Shown here in pieces: positions 9,879 through 21,780 of a stretch of DNA of 64,000 nucleotides; positions within the stretch are counted from its first letter, which is position 1; each line of letters begins with the position of its first letter. A program made the position numbers and the translations under genes. The stretch is from positions 20,513,730-20,577,729 of the forward strand of contig JARWIR010000001.1 of NCBI GenBank assembly GCA_029959085.1, given 5' to 3'. The DNA is from Nemophila menziesii (taxonomy: Eukaryota; Streptophyta; Magnoliopsida; Boraginales; Hydrophyllaceae). The notes under the pieces are model-generated. The model searched no databases. It worked only from the letters and a program-made list of their open reading frames with translations, and was not told where the DNA came from.

Positions 9879-11912
9879 ATGATAGGAATGCATTATAGTA
9901 GTAACAATCTACAGCAAACAAAGAAAACTGTTTCAGGAGTAGCTCATTTTTCTTCTTCATTATCTTCTTCAACTTCACCAACGGAAGCAAAAGGTAGCAA
10001 AAGGAGTAGCCCTAGTCCCAGCCCTTCAACTTCAACCTCCACCCTCTCTTCCTCTCTGGGCGGCGGACACGGTGGTGGCCGTGGTGGTGGTGAGCTTCCA
10101 CCCTTTTCACCTCCACCACCCTTTCCAGCTGAATTTGGTCATGGTGGGTCAGAAAAATTCAACCTTGGTATCGAAGATTGGGAAGGCTTGTTATCTGAAT
10201 CTGCTGCACAAGACCCATCTCTAAGATGGGACATTGAAGACAATTCATACGGGTTTAAACAGTTGCTTCAAGGAGGAAATCTAAATAACCTCGAAAACAA
10301 TGTAGGGTTTGAAGCTATTGATCATCGAACCTCTGGATTTGAAGGTAATACCGTCTTCAATTCTTCAGGTTCTGTGTTTTCTCTATATAACACCATTAAT
10401 GGTAACCTCCAAAACCTGCAAAACCCGAATCTTCCCGCTTTATCATTTCCACCTGGGTTAGTATTTCATGAACAACAACAGATTTACTTTGCGAATTCAG
10501 AACAAAAGGCGGAGAGTTATAACCCGTTTACCCAGTTACAACATGTTCATAGTGCTCCGGGTGTGAGTTTTTTGAACCCTAGTCAACAAGAGAGACCTCC
10601 AAACAAGCGGCACAACCCTGGAATACCCGGGTCCCAAATGCTTGATCCGGGTCATGAGTTATTATCAAGAAAACATGAATTTCCCCAAATGGGTCATGAG
10701 TTGTTGGCTCAACAGCTGCATTTTCTTCTTCCTCCTCATCAGTTTCAGTTTCAACAGAAGCCATTAATGGTGGTTCCGAAGCAGGAAACTTTTGGTGGTG
10801 GAAAGAACCACCAGGAGGAAGAACAACAGTTTGTATACGGTCAACTATTTAAAGCAACAGAGTTAATTCTAACAGGGAATTTCTCAGAATCACAAGGGAT
10901 ATTGGCGCGGCTCAATCACCAGCTCACTCCCAATTCAAAACCTTTTCAGAGATCCGCTTATTACTTTAAAGAGGCTCTACAATACTCTCTTCTTACACCT
11001 CCACCACAGAGGATTCCCACTCCATTAGACGGAATGTTCAAAATGAGTGCTTACAAATCCCTTTCCGATGCTTCACCACTTATCCAATTCATGAATTTCA
11101 CCTCAAATCAAGCTCTCCTCGAAACCCTAAACGAAGCACAACACATTCATATACTAGATTTCGATATAGGCTTTGGTGCTCAATGGTCTTCTTTCATGCA
11201 AGAGCTTCCTAGACGAAATGTAGGCCCCCCAAGCTCATTAAAAATCACAGCCTTTTCATCTCCTTCAAATCATCATTCTATCGAAATCACACTCATGCAC
11301 GAGAATTTATCTCAATTTGCAAACAATCTCGGAATCAACTTTGAACTCGAAGTAGTAAATTTCGATACGTTCGACCCAAAATCTTACCAAGCTTCATTTG
11401 GAAACGAAGCAATCGCTATAAACTTCCCGATTTGGTCCGTTTCGAATCATCTTCATCTTCTTCCTTCGTTACTCTGTTTTTTCAAACAGTTATCTCCGAA
11501 GATAATCGTATCAATGGATCGTGGATGCGAAAGAGTTGAACTTCCATTTACTCATCACTTAATGTACGCTCTACAATACTACGAAGCTTTGATGGACTCT
11601 CTAGATTCCGCTAATATGAACTCCAACTCACCAGACATGGTTAACAAGATCGAGAAGTTTCTTTTCCAGCCAAAGATAGAAAGTATTGTAACGGGACGCC
11701 TTCGATTTCCCGATTTAATGCCAATATGGAAGAATCTGTTCGTATCAGCTGGTTTTTCGCCAGTTATGTTTAGTAAATTCGCGGAAACACAAGCTGAATG
11801 TGTTGTGAAGAGATCACGTGTTCAAGGGTTTCATGTTGAGAAAAGACAAGCTTTACTTGTGCTGTGCTGGCAAAGGAACGAGCTTTTATCAGCTTCGGCT
11901 TGGAGGTGTTGA
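9879..11912 (+). CDS. GRAS-family transcription factor, HAIRY MERISTEM / SCL6-22-27 type (miR171 target)
   Basis: This is a complete 677-aa single-exon coding sequence. The N-terminus is disordered: Ser-rich at about 24-62, Gly-rich at 62-71, Pro-rich at 72-83. It is followed by the HAM-type acidic motif LGIEDWEGLLSE near residue 95. Gln/Pro-rich linkers lead to the GRAS domain: LHRI from about 325 with GILARLNHQ, a VHIID variant (HIHILDFDIGFGAQW, about 421), LHRII, a PFYRE region (IVTGRLRFPDLMPIW), and the SAW end LLVLCWQRNELLSASAWRC. Family knowledge: HAM proteins are nuclear regulators that keep shoot meristem cells undifferentiated, partner WUSCHEL-type factors, and are cleaved by miR171. 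The ATG directly after the UTR-intron acceptor is the natural start. It is intact, with an AATAAA downstream. Species-level orthology (HAM1/2/3) cannot be set from this window. Confidence 0.95.
   Translation: MIGMHYSSNNLQQTKKTVSGVAHFSSSLSSSTSPTEAKGSKRSSPSPSPSTSTSTLSSSLGGGHGGGRGGGELPPFSPPPPFPAEFGHGGSEKFNLGIEDWEGLLSESAAQDPSLRWDIEDNSYGFKQLLQGGNLNNLENNVGFEAIDHRTSGFEGNTVFNSSGSVFSLYNTINGNLQNLQNPNLPALSFPPGLVFHEQQQIYFANSEQKAESYNPFTQLQHVHSAPGVSFLNPSQQERPPNKRHNPGIPGSQMLDPGHELLSRKHEFPQMGHELLAQQLHFLLPPHQFQFQQKPLMVVPKQETFGGGKNHQEEEQQFVYGQLFKATELILTGNFSESQGILARLNHQLTPNSKPFQRSAYYFKEALQYSLLTPPPQRIPTPLDGMFKMSAYKSLSDASPLIQFMNFTSNQALLETLNEAQHIHILDFDIGFGAQWSSFMQELPRRNVGPPSSLKITAFSSPSNHHSIEITLMHENLSQFANNLGINFELEVVNFDTFDPKSYQASFGNEAIAINFPIWSVSNHLHLLPSLLCFFKQLSPKIIVSMDRGCERVELPFTHHLMYALQYYEALMDSLDSANMNSNSPDMVNKIEKFLFQPKIESIVTGRLRFPDLMPIWKNLFVSAGFSPVMFSKFAETQAECVVKRSRVQGFHVEKRQALLVLCWQRNELLSASAWRC
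10898..10918 (+). promoter_or_regulatory. miR171 target site inside the GRAS coding sequence
   Basis: The 21 nt spanning codons 340-347 (peptide GILARLNH) begin GATATTGGCGCGG and end CTCAATCA. By eye they are fully complementary to the canonical miR171 sequence. In this gene clade the site is the known cleavage point, so post-transcriptional control by miR171 is strongly implied. Confidence 0.93.
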
Positions 11913-11964
11913 TCGGAGCTAGCAAGAGGGTGGTTAAAACTAACTCTTATCTTGGAATCATGTT

Positions 11965-11970
11965 AATAAA
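11965..11970 (+). terminator. Polyadenylation signal of the GRAS gene
   Basis: A canonical AATAAA lies 53 bp after the stop codon, within AT-rich 3' UTR. Plant polyadenylation is loosely specified, so the actual cleavage site is not defined. Confidence 0.45.
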
Positions 11971-12796
11971 TTCTGAAGTTAAGTTGTTTTTCTTGTTTAA
12001 TTATGTATTTTCTTGAATTATTATTGCTATGTAGTTGAAACTAGAAGACTTTTGTTCTTCGATTAAACTGAATCTTATCTGCAAACTTAAGCAGTGTTAA
12101 TGTTTTAAATTCTTGTCTAATATCTTATATGTCTGAAACTTCAAAGTCACGGAGAAATGCTAAAGGAGCTAATTTTCGAAAAACTATTACTATTAGTATT
12201 AGGTATGTTGTGTTGTTGAGTGATTAAGAATTTGAAGACGTGATGTAACGTTATTGCATTATAGTATGTATAAATTGTCTTTAGTTGGATTGAATTGTTA
12301 ATGATACATCTAACTTAATGGTACCACATGGGTAGAGGTTGATTGATTGAATGATAAAGTTGATTAGTTTTAGTGTATTTTGTTGGTTTATTATTTTGCC
12401 TTCCGCCGAACTTTGTAACAAGGATTGGTTGGTTGCCTTATAGGAGAACGATTATTTTATACATTTTGAGTCTGTCACCAAAAACAGTCCTTTCTTTTAA
12501 TAGGGTAAGACTTCTATCCAATATTGGATGGTCCACTATTTATATTTCAACCATTAATTAATATAACATAACATCTGTTATTAGATTAATAAATTATTTA
12601 CTTTTGTAAGTTTAAAACATAAGGTATGTGTATAAATTTAATTAGTGTAGAATCATCCAATATTGATTATTCCCTTTTAATATCGATATTTCATTAAAAA
12701 AATTTATAACGATGGTGAGATTATTTACTGAAAATCTTCATTTTTCATGAATAGATGCATGTGGGACTGAGGTGGGCCCCGACCTTGGGTGCATTG
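11971..12796. other. 3' flank of the GRAS gene, no gene seen
   Basis: AT-rich intergenic DNA. Nothing beyond short AT tracts was recognised, up to the LINE poly(A) end at 12797. Confidence 0.4.
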
Positions 12797-15055
12797 TTTT
12801 TTTTTTAATTACAATGGAGATCCGTAAGAATCGGATATTATGTCAATGATTACACCATAATATTATTGATCATATCAAAATTGTAGACCACTCTAGACGT
12901 CTTCCAACCCATCCTGTCTTTTGCTTCAAATCCCATCCGGTGGATCCTCCATTAGGACATAATCGTCACGACCTCTCATGACCTCTCGTGCCAGCCAATC
13001 GGCGCATAAATTGGCCTCCCAATAAATGCCACGCAGCGTGAAACCTGTATTCCTTGCTAGACTTGAGCGAAGAGCTGTGATTCATTGAGCCCCTGGCCCT
13101 CTCCCGTGCTCAACCCTATAAATCGCCTCAATTGCTTCCCAGGGGTCTATTTCTACTACCATCTCTTTGAACCCCATACTCTCAGCTACTTGCAATCCCT
13201 CACTTAACGCGATTAACTCCACTAAGACCGGATTATCAAAGATTAATTCTCATAGCAAATCCCCTAATCCATTCACCATCCAAGTCACGAATGACCCCAC
13301 CATCACCTCCCACTCTATGTCTCATGTCCCCACTTCCATCAGTGTTAAGTTTAACCCCTCTAATAGGCCTCGACCAACCCACTAAGTTCACACCATGTTT
13401 GCGTGACACCACTCTACCCGGAGTCAAACCCCACGCTCTACAATATTTATGAGCTAAATACTTCGCCTTCCTCACAATTACCATGCTATGGGGAAACTCC
13501 AAACCATTAAAAACTATCTGATTTCTATCCTTCCATGTAGTGTCAATAAGTGCACCAAAGAATGTGCTCCAATTTACTCCCGCGAATAACTTATTACACG
13601 ACAAATTCTGTAGCCATCATTCCCGTCCCACAGGTTCCAGATTCTCACTCCTATCAGTCGGCGCCCTGAAGTTCCCTACTGTACGACCAACTGCTGCAGA
13701 ATTGATGTCCAGTTCCTCTGTTACCGGGGTCCTGCTGCTGCGCTCGACTCCACCACCAGCTCGCGCCGCCCCACCTGACTCTTCCCCGGGCCAGTATCTC
13801 CTTTCTGCCACCTGTAGCTGCTCCTGTTCTGCCGCAACAGAGACCTGCTCCTGCACGTGTAACACCTGCCGAGTTTGTAAATTTAAAATGCTACTGACCT
13901 GCTGATGCCGCCCTCCCATCCGTGTATTAGCCGTTGCGTCTTGATTGCTTTCACCCCCACCGAACCATCCACTCTAAAGCTCATTTGTCCATCCTCCGTT
14001 CCTAGTGACCTCATCCTTAATACACGCCCAAACCTCCTGTATTTTTTCACAACTTCGGAAAAGATGCAGCCCATCCTCCTCCGAGTTACCACACAGATCA
14101 CACAGGCCCGAGACCTCCGCCCCTCGCTTAACCAAGTTGCCTTTCATTGCTATCCTCTTTTAAACAACCCGCCAAAGAAAATCACGGGTCCTTTGCAGAC
14201 ACTTTAGTCGCCAAATCTTGTCCCATATGGTCCCCATATCCAATTCTCTATGTGTCTCTTCCCATCTAGCAGATTTTACTGTGTAGATCCCACTTACCTC
14301 GTGCATCCATGATAGAACATCCCTGTTTTCATCTCTCCCTTCCACCCTAACCCTTGTGATATCTAAAAATTTAGTAGGCGGTAATAAATGATGGAAGCTT
14401 TCCCAATCCCATGATCCATCTTGCCAAACATACTCCTTCACACTTTTCCGAATATCCACCCCCTCAACTTCACCTAGGGCTTGGTTTATAAGTGGCGAAT
14501 CACTCGTCCACCAATCTAGCCAGAATGATACATTCCTTCCATTTTTTACAAGCCATCTAGACCCACTTCTCAACACACCAATCCCCTCTACAATAGCTCT
14601 ACACATACGCGAGTCACTATTTCTAACCATATATTGAAGCGACGTCTTATTGGAGTATCTCTCTTTCATTACGATAGGCTATAGTGTCGATGTGTTATGT
14701 AACAACTTCCATCCTATCTTTCCTAAGAGGGATTTATTCATATATTCAGGTAAACGAAAACCTAAACCCCCCACATTCTTCGGCTTGCATAAATCAGCCC
14801 AGGCGATCCAATTAATCTTTCTCTGATCATTCGAATACCCCCAAATAAATTCCCTTCAAATTCTATCTATCTCGTCACATACATATGAAGGTAACTTCTC
14901 CACTTGCATAATGTACATCGGGGATACACTAAGAACGACCTGAGATAGTGTGATGCGATCCACAAGAGATAGTGTGTTACATTTCCTTTTCGCTAATTTC
15001 CCCCTTAAGTCATTGATAAGCTCACCCAAAAAAACCCTTGTTAATATCATGTACT
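12797..15055 (-). pseudogene. LINE (L1-type) 3' half with RNase H, degenerate
   Basis: On the minus strand it begins inside the RT thumb (15050-14856: LSLVDRITLSQVVLSVSPMY). It continues through the post-RT segment WLVKNGRNVSFWLDWW, the zf-RVT region DKIWRLKCLQRTRDFLWRVV (14669-14160), a Gln/Glu-rich linker (13919-13617), and an RNase H domain (13604-13236: WSTFFGALIDTTWKDRN, GGVIRDLDGEWIRGF). The 3' end is a poly(A) tail, seen as a T run at 12799-12808. The endonuclease and RT palm are missing, so the copy is 5'-truncated as is usual for LINEs; stops interrupt it. No clear target duplication was found. Confidence 0.8.
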
Positions 15056-15600
15056 TTTTACCTTAAAAACGTTAAGAGAAATATAAAAAAACACCCCACT
15101 CCCCTCCCTAATATTGACCCCCAATCAACTAGTTGGAATAGCTCAACTGTTTAGGGTTTCGTTACTTCTTTTGCATATAAAAAGATATGAACATATATAT
15201 GTTTTTTAGTATTAGTCGTAGTGTATGCAAACTGACTCTAACTATCAACAATGGCCTTCTTTGGTCTAATATTACAATTTTAGTTGTCTAAAAAATTAAG
15301 AGGGAAAATCTGCCGAATTGGATTGGAGAATCTTTTTATTAAAAGAAATATTTATTTTCATAAATTTTGTAATATTATATTATTTTAAAAAAATTACAAA
15401 AATTGTATAATTATATAATTACAAATTATATAATTACAAATTAAACGATGGTGTAAAACAATAATAATAATTTAATGTTTCATTTACAAAATTCATTTAG
15501 TGAAATTAAAATAAAGAAAAGATAAAAACTTCAATGAATTCATTTAGTGAAATTAAAATAAAGAAAAGATAAAAACTTCAATGAAATGTTAAAACTCAAA
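15056..15600. repeat. AT-rich spacer with a 47-bp tandem duplication
   Basis: Non-coding. At 15491-15537 and 15538-15584 a 47-bp unit beginning ATTCATTTAGTG is repeated twice in tandem with no visible difference, which suggests a recent slippage event. Confidence 0.6.
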
Positions 15601-15712
15601 TTTTATTTTTTTTTACATAGGAGAGTCAGTTCGAACCTGCACCATTATATTAGATGACCAAGTCTCAGATAAAGACAAGATTTAACCGCAGTAAGCTAAT
15701 TCCAACTAGTTA
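15601..15712 (-). mobile_element. tRNA-derived SINE relic
   Basis: On the minus strand an A-box-like TAGCTTACTGCGG (about 15698-15686) is followed about 50 bp later by a B-box-like GGTTCGAACTGAC (15637-15625), then about 20 bp later by an A-rich tail (T runs at 15601-15613). This is the layout of a short tRNA-headed SINE. It is not a functional tRNA: the arms do not fold as a cloverleaf by eye. Confidence 0.4.
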
Positions 15713-16535
15713 ATAGATATTTTTTTTCAACATATAGAAACATAGTTCCAAAATCAACCAAATATTTTCTTGATTAAATAAAAGAAGGATTAATACCCAA
15801 GAAACCCTTTAAGTTAAAATTAATTTCTCCTCATCACAACCATCATTTTTTTTATCCATAAAAGGCATCATACATATTATTTTTTCCTTTTCTGCCCATA
15901 AAAAGAGAAGTTTGAGTTATGGAAAGCTTCGTAAAACTCAAATTTTGAGTTATGAGAAAATTCCTAAAACTTAGATTTTGAGTTTTGGGAGCGAACTCAA
16001 GATATTTTAGGAAGGTAAAAAAGACTACGGAATAATGGACAAGGCTGTAGGGGTTTATTGAACATTAAACCTTAAAAGAAAACCAAACCATTATATACTA
16101 TTACATATTAAAAGTATTAAATATTTCAACCTTTTTTTATGCATTAACAAAATGTTTATGAATAATATTTAAGTATGTAGGTATAAATATTATATTTAAA
16201 AATCTCGAAAAATTCGGAGTAAATATTTGAATAATTAAAAAATTGAAAAAAAAAATTTGAAGATCGAAAATTCTAAATTTATAATACTCAATTTCAATTA
16301 TGTTTCAAAAAAAAAAATCGAAAAAAATCATAATTGAAAATTTAAATTTCAGAAGATAAAAAAAATTCAAATACAATGTTTTCGGATCGAAATCGGCCCA
16401 TTCCTATCTAAGTATTAGCTTTTATCGACCTGATATTATACTTTTAATCCATATTGACCTAAAATTAAGAATGATGTTTCAAATTTCATTGGTCTAAATT
16501 ATAATTTCCCAAAATAAATTCTTAAATCTTATTTA
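15713..16535. other. AT-rich intergenic DNA, no gene seen
   Basis: Non-coding, with A/T homopolymers. Only loosely repeated words such as ACTCAAATTTTGAGTTATG near 15940 stand out. Confidence 0.35.
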
Positions 16536-16767
16536 GTGCATGTTTGGAAGTGTTTATTTTATAAGCACTTAAAAGCATTTCTATAATTTTAAAAGTGTTT
16601 TAAGTTCTAAAAAACACTTTTAGAAGAAACGTCAAATTGGTGTTTTTTAAAAAATAATACCTAAAATGATTCTAGATTTTAATATTATTTTTAATAATTT
16701 TTCAAAATTTAAAATTTTATTCTAAAAATACTTTTTTAGTCTAAAAGAAATATTTCCAAACGGGTTC
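16536..16767. mobile_element. MITE, PIF/Harbinger (Tourist)-like
   Basis: The 232-bp element is flanked by TTA on each side (16533-16535, 16768-16770). Terminal inverted repeats: left GTGCATGTTTGGAAGTGTTT, right (reversed) GAACCCGTTTGGAAATATTT, 18 of the first 25 positions matching. The AT-rich interior contains inverted AAGTGTTTT/AAAACACTTTT segments. No coding capacity. Confidence 0.5.
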
Positions 16768-16770
16768 TTA

Positions 16771-17475
16771 GTTTTTTCGAGATAGATTGATCAAATGGTT
16801 CTCATGATTCTCAAATATATTAATATAAAAAGTTCTATCTTTATCTTCTTAGGCTCTTATTTTTGTTTTGCAAAAATCTCCCATTTAACCCATTTTATTA
16901 TAAATCATTCTATATTTATTTTGGAACTTAAAATTTTAGCAGTCCATCAGATGATAATCTAAGCAAAAACATTATTGGTCGTTATTCCCTCTCCCTGTTA
17001 CAAATTTCATTCGTATATGATTGTTCTGCCGTTTATAGTTGGACGCATTTTGTAATAAGGACTTGTTCCGTAAAAGAAATTTGTTAGTTCAGAGATTAGC
17101 TGAGACATTTTAAAGTTCAGGTTCTAAAGCAGATAATATTTATGGATCACTTATTTTTAAGTATACATCGTTTTCGGTTGTGGCTGATTTTCGTGTTAGT
17201 TCGAAAATCCGTTAACGTTTTAAGTGTATCGCAAGTAGTCATACTTGTTGATTTGGATATGGATCCTAATTTTTTTTTAGAGAAAACTATTTTTTTGGTC
17301 AACATTTAGAGAAAACTAAACATGTCTATGTTGAGGTACTATCATATGGGTCTTGGGTCAAAGTCTTTTGATCATTTGGGTTGGACACTCACACAACGAA
17401 TATATCAAGCGGTTATAGTAATGATTCGATGAGAGATTGATTAATTACCGTAGGGTTGATTATAAGTACGACGGA
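16771..17475. other. Intergenic DNA, no gene seen
   Basis: AT-rich, no reading frame or repeat recognised before the LINE poly(A) end at 17476. Confidence 0.35.
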
Positions 17476-18893
17476 TTTTTTTTTTTGTTAGCAACACGGT
17501 TGTATTAATAGGAAAAAGAGAAAACATACATGAGTTACCTATCTAGTCTCGAAAGCTTAAAATAGCTAAGAGAAAGCTAATTACCACTAACTCAGATTAG
17601 TACAAGCTAATCTTCCACTATCATCCAAAAAAAAGTGATGAGGGAATAAAGAATTTAAAATGGAAAATACACACCACTTTACTTTCTTGGTAACTGTATC
17701 CCTTGAGGTAGAATCTCTCATAATAGTTAGCGATTCTCGCATTCCACACACAATAAACGGTAGTTCCAAAACCAATTTTCTAAACTTTTTTCTCTAATTT
17801 TCTCTATCTTTTAGCTTCTTTAACTATTTCAAAGCACTAAGAACCGTATTCATTTTCTTATTTATTCCAAGACAAGACTTAATTTCATCCTAAATCTCCC
17901 TAAGATAATCACAATCAAAATAAAGGTGTTTATTTGACTCGAAGTCTTCACCACAAAGAATACAAAGTGGATCAAACTCCATGTAAATCATGCGTCTTTA
18001 ATTTTAAGCCTCTTCCTTAAAGCCATCCAAACAGTAATCACATGTTTGGGAATTACACACGATTCCCAAATACTATTAGCCCAAGGTTTCACGAAAGTTC
18101 TCCGACGAAATAAATCGTGAGGTTTTTTTTATACAAAGCATAAAAATTATTACTCGATACCTCGTGATTTATTTGATGCGCATTTCTCGAGGAGAACCAC
18201 AACGCCAAGATGCTTTCCCGACTTTCACCTTCTAAAGACTCACGTATAATGTCCTTTAACTCTCAAACATTCTTCAAGAGAGGAGAATCTCCCTTTTTGG
18301 GGTGCCATTTTCATAATCCACAAGTTTGAAAATATTCCCCATGAATCCACCTAATCCATAATGTCTTTTTTTCTCCATAATTTTTCAAAGCATTTTAAGA
18401 AGTAATACTTTGTTCCAAACTCCTAAGTCTTTTAACCCGAGGCCTCCTTCTTTTTTCAGAATACAAATATTGCTCCAACTAACTTGATGTGGCTTTTTTT
18501 TATCCCAATAAAAATTCTGGCAAATACTAATCATACGATCGCGTACACCAGTCGGAACCGGAAAAATAATAAACCAAAAGCAAATTACCCCTTGGAGGAC
18601 CGCTCTAATTAATTCCAACCTTCCCACTTAAGAGAGGGACGAAGCTCTCCAAGATCTCACATAACCTTCCAATTTGTCAAATAGAGGTTTATAATCCCTT
18701 GAAAGCAAAACGGAAGAGCCAAGTGGGACCGCTAGATAATGAAAATGCTTGACACTATTTTCCAAAAGTGTTGGCGCCAAACCATTCTCAATATCATCAT
18801 TAGAAACCCCAATATAATAAATATTTGACTTTTTAACATTTAATCTTAATCCCGAAACATAACAAAAAAAAATTCAAGCTATACCGCACTTTT
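17476..18893 (-). pseudogene. LINE, 3' portion (downstream of the Copia insertion)
   Basis: On the minus strand from 18840 it reads VSGLRLNVKKSNIYYIGVSNDD, the RT segment after the catalytic block. Then comes the thumb (18627-18385: GRLELIRAVLQGVICFW, ISICQNFYWDKKKPHQVSW, KKEGGLGLKDLGVWN), and at about 18000-17890 a zf-RVT region (LCILCGEDFESNKHLYFDC). The 3' tail is poly(A), seen as eleven T at 17476-17486. The catalytic half continues at 24937-25310 beyond the inserted Copia element. Stops show it is dead. Confidence 0.8.
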
Positions 18894-19925
18894 TGTTGAC
18901 CTAAAGTCCTTTTAATCTTGTTTTAATATTTTCCAAATCGCGTTTTAATATACCCGTAAAAGTGCATTACATATTATACGGTTTATACGATACACTAATG
19001 TTTTTATCCCTAATATATAAACCATTCTAAGCTCTCATTTTTTAACCGGACTGGCTTACCGGTCACAGGACCGGCTTGCCGGTGGAAGCGAGTCGTTGCC
19101 CAACGGTCAAGTGCCATGTTGGATCCAACCGTTGGACAAATATACAAACCAGGCCGCTATATGGGTCATAGGACCGACTAGGCAGTCATGAGGCAGAATG
19201 TGCCTAATAAAATGAGCTTTATCACTTGCAACAATTCACCTCTTACCAATTCAATTATAATCATTATTAAAAATCCACCAAAGGTCTCAAGCGATTAAAT
19301 TATCAATCCAAGCTTGATCAATCAACTTGTCTAATCTACTCGATTAAGGAGTTAATTCAAGAAAATTAATTGTCCATCTACTCAAGAGGAGTTTCATGCT
19401 TAAAGTTATATCTACTCTTTAGGAGGTTGATTAGCAAAGTTATTCCACCACTTAAACACTTTGTATTTATCCTTTTAAGTCTAGTCTTTGTAATAGATAG
19501 ATTAAGAGAGATTTTGAGTATAGGGAGTATACTTGGTTTCCTTGTGTTGCGATAGCATAAGAGTTTGCTTCTTGGTATCAGAGTGGTTGTAAGGGTATTG
19601 TGTTTTAACCCCGGTTAATAGAGACACATAATTTTAGTTAAGAAGTTTTGAAATCCTAAGGTGGCATCCTTAGTTAGTTGATATAGGGATAACCGAACCA
19701 CTATACATCGTTGTGTACTTTCTATCCCGTATCTCTTTACCTATCGTTTATTGATCGCTCGTCTTCTCAGTTATATCAAACCTAGTTACACTATTGCATG
19801 ATCCCTTAGAGTTTGATATATATTGAATGAGAAGTTTTTATTTAAACTAATAAGTGTCCAAAAGATTTTTCATTAGGTATTAATCTTATTGGTAATCCTA
19901 TTCACCCCTTCTCTAGGGCTTTCGA
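18894..19925 (+). repeat. 5' LTR of the SIRE-like element
   Basis: It starts TGTTGACC and ends CTTTCGA, where the 3' LTR keeps CTTTCA, so the terminal CA has mutated. U3 contains the palindromic CCGG cluster ACCGGACTGGCTTACCGG (from 19044). Several CCGG words intact in the 3' LTR are lost here, for instance GCTATATGGG where the 3' LTR has GGTATACCGG. The divergence is visible, so the insertion is not young. Confidence 0.8.
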
Positions 19926-19926
19926 T

Positions 19927-19938
19927 TGGTATCAGAGC
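19927..19938 (+). other. Primer binding site (tRNA-iMet) of the SIRE-like element
   Basis: TGGTATCAGAGC lies one base after the LTR, the standard Copia minus-strand primer site. Confidence 0.85.
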
Positions 19939-19980
19939 CTAACTCTACGTGAATAGCTTAATCGTGAGTAGAGTAAACGA

Positions 19981-20920
19981 CATGGAATTTAATATTTGGA
20001 AGAGTCGACTTCTACAGGACCTCCACTTTTTGTAGGCACTTACTACTTTGCTTAGAGAACAAAATTGGCGGAATTTATAATATCTGAAGATCCCGATCAA
20101 TTAAGAATATTATGGAAGGTCTGTTCATTCCATACAAAGAGGAATTAAATGAAGCATGAGTTCTTAAGTTGAATCAAGAAGAAAAAGATTACGATGAACT
20201 CACCGATGATGATAAAGCTAAACTCACTCAAAATGCAAAACTGGTGTATACTTTAATATGTGGAATATCCGAAGAGATTTTCACAAAGATGTTGGATTAT
20301 GATTTAGCAAAGGAAATTTGGGATCGTTTGGAGTTCCTATATGGGATTATCGATATTGAAAAAGAAGAAGCAAAGTTTGTGATGAAACTTATGATGATCC
20401 AAAATCAAACCATGAGGTAGTAATCGGTCCTAACACTCTGTCACTTCCATAGGATTACAATGATATTAGGTATATCACATCCCTTTTCAATATTCTTGAT
20501 TATCAAATTCACTTGAATAACCTTATATTAAAAAAGGAAAAAATTGAGCAAATTAATTGTTTTAATTGTTGCCCTACTTTAGATGATATTTTGGGAAACA
20601 ATAAAAACTCGTGTTTTGAAAGTAGTTCTCTTTCAATAAAAATCAAAATCTTATGAACAAAAATACCATAGCTTTTGCGAAAGTGGATGAGGCTTGTTCC
20701 ATTGTTTTTAAACTCTTAAAAATCATCCCTACTTAAATTTCACTCCCTTTAATGAAAATAAACTTTTTAAAGAAAAAACATTTTTGAGTGAAAATTAGGT
20801 TAAACAAAAGAACGAGAAAAAATCGTGTTCAAAATCTTCTCGTAATATTTCTATTCGCAAAAGGAGCACTTGCAATTATTGCGGAAAAACCGGTCCTCGT
20901 GTTTCAACATGTTATTATCA
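19981..20920 (+). pseudogene. gag remnant of the SIRE-like element
   Basis: Frames beginning near 19981 (MEFNIWKSRLL) lead to an uninterrupted stretch at 20169-20420 that reads as the UBN2-type Copia gag core: AKLVYTLICGISEEIFTKM, AKEIWDRLEFLYG and KFVMKLMMIQ. At 20872-20913 lies a zinc knuckle of the form CNYCGKTG-P-RVSTC. The expected His of CX2CX4HX4C is replaced (CCT codon), so even this motif is broken. Stops and frame changes separate the parts, so no functional Gag can be made. Confidence 0.75.
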
Positions 20921-21780
20921 CAAACAATTTGAATACGGATCTTTAATACCTCCGTGGAAAAAACCGACATGGATCGTAAAAAGTACTAATCGGGATCCCG
21001 GATCCACTCCACCTTTGATACCTTAGAAATATTATATATTGTAGGTGTTGAGCCTCGAAGAAATGAAATGATATACAAAAGGATGCACAAATCTCGTAAA
21101 GGGAAAATCCAGTGATTTTTTTATTTATCTCGTTTTTATTTGTGTTCTATTATGCGTGTATGTGTTTATTTTTATATGTGCTAGTGTCTTTTAGCTTTTC
21201 CCCTTTTATTATGCTTGAAAATGTTTTAATTTTTGTTACGGGTCCTTTTTGTACTTTTTAGAAAATATAGGGATCTTTTTGCAAATATCTATTTTTTTGT
21301 TTTAGACCCTTCTAGATGTTAGTTTCAAAAAACAAAAATTGTTTAAGGAGCTTTAAAACTTTCTCAAACTAATAGGGAAATTTTGGGTCAATTTCAGGCA
21401 ATCTTTTTGACGTCAAAAATTGCATTTTTTGATCCATTGCCGAATGCTTGAGTGGCTTACTGGTCGCTGATTGGGTTACCGGTGAGAGGATGTTTCCTCA
21501 CTGTTTCTTGACCGGCTTACCGATCGTTTGAGTGGCTTACCAGTGATCAAATCTAAGACGCGGTTTAAACATCTTTTACTCTTCATCTTCTCATTTTTAC
21601 CCAAAACCTTTTTCGTTTTCTACTCTCTTTCCTTCAAAACCGAAATATTAACTCCTCTTTCTCAGAATCCTTCACAAACCCATCGATTTTACCACTTATC
21701 TTCCATAAATTCAAGCCTTCATCTTCTCCATATCAAAATACCTCACAAACCCATCTCAATCCTTCTCTCAAGTCTTCAAG

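Noticed and set aside
13540..14207. Plus-strand open frames of about 100-120 codons
   Set aside because: They are antisense to the LINE RNase H/zf-RVT coding region on the minus strand, which explains the sequence.
15625..15698. Possible tRNA gene
   Set aside because: A and B boxes are present but the acceptor and anticodon arms do not pair by eye, and an A-rich tail follows. A SINE relic fits better.
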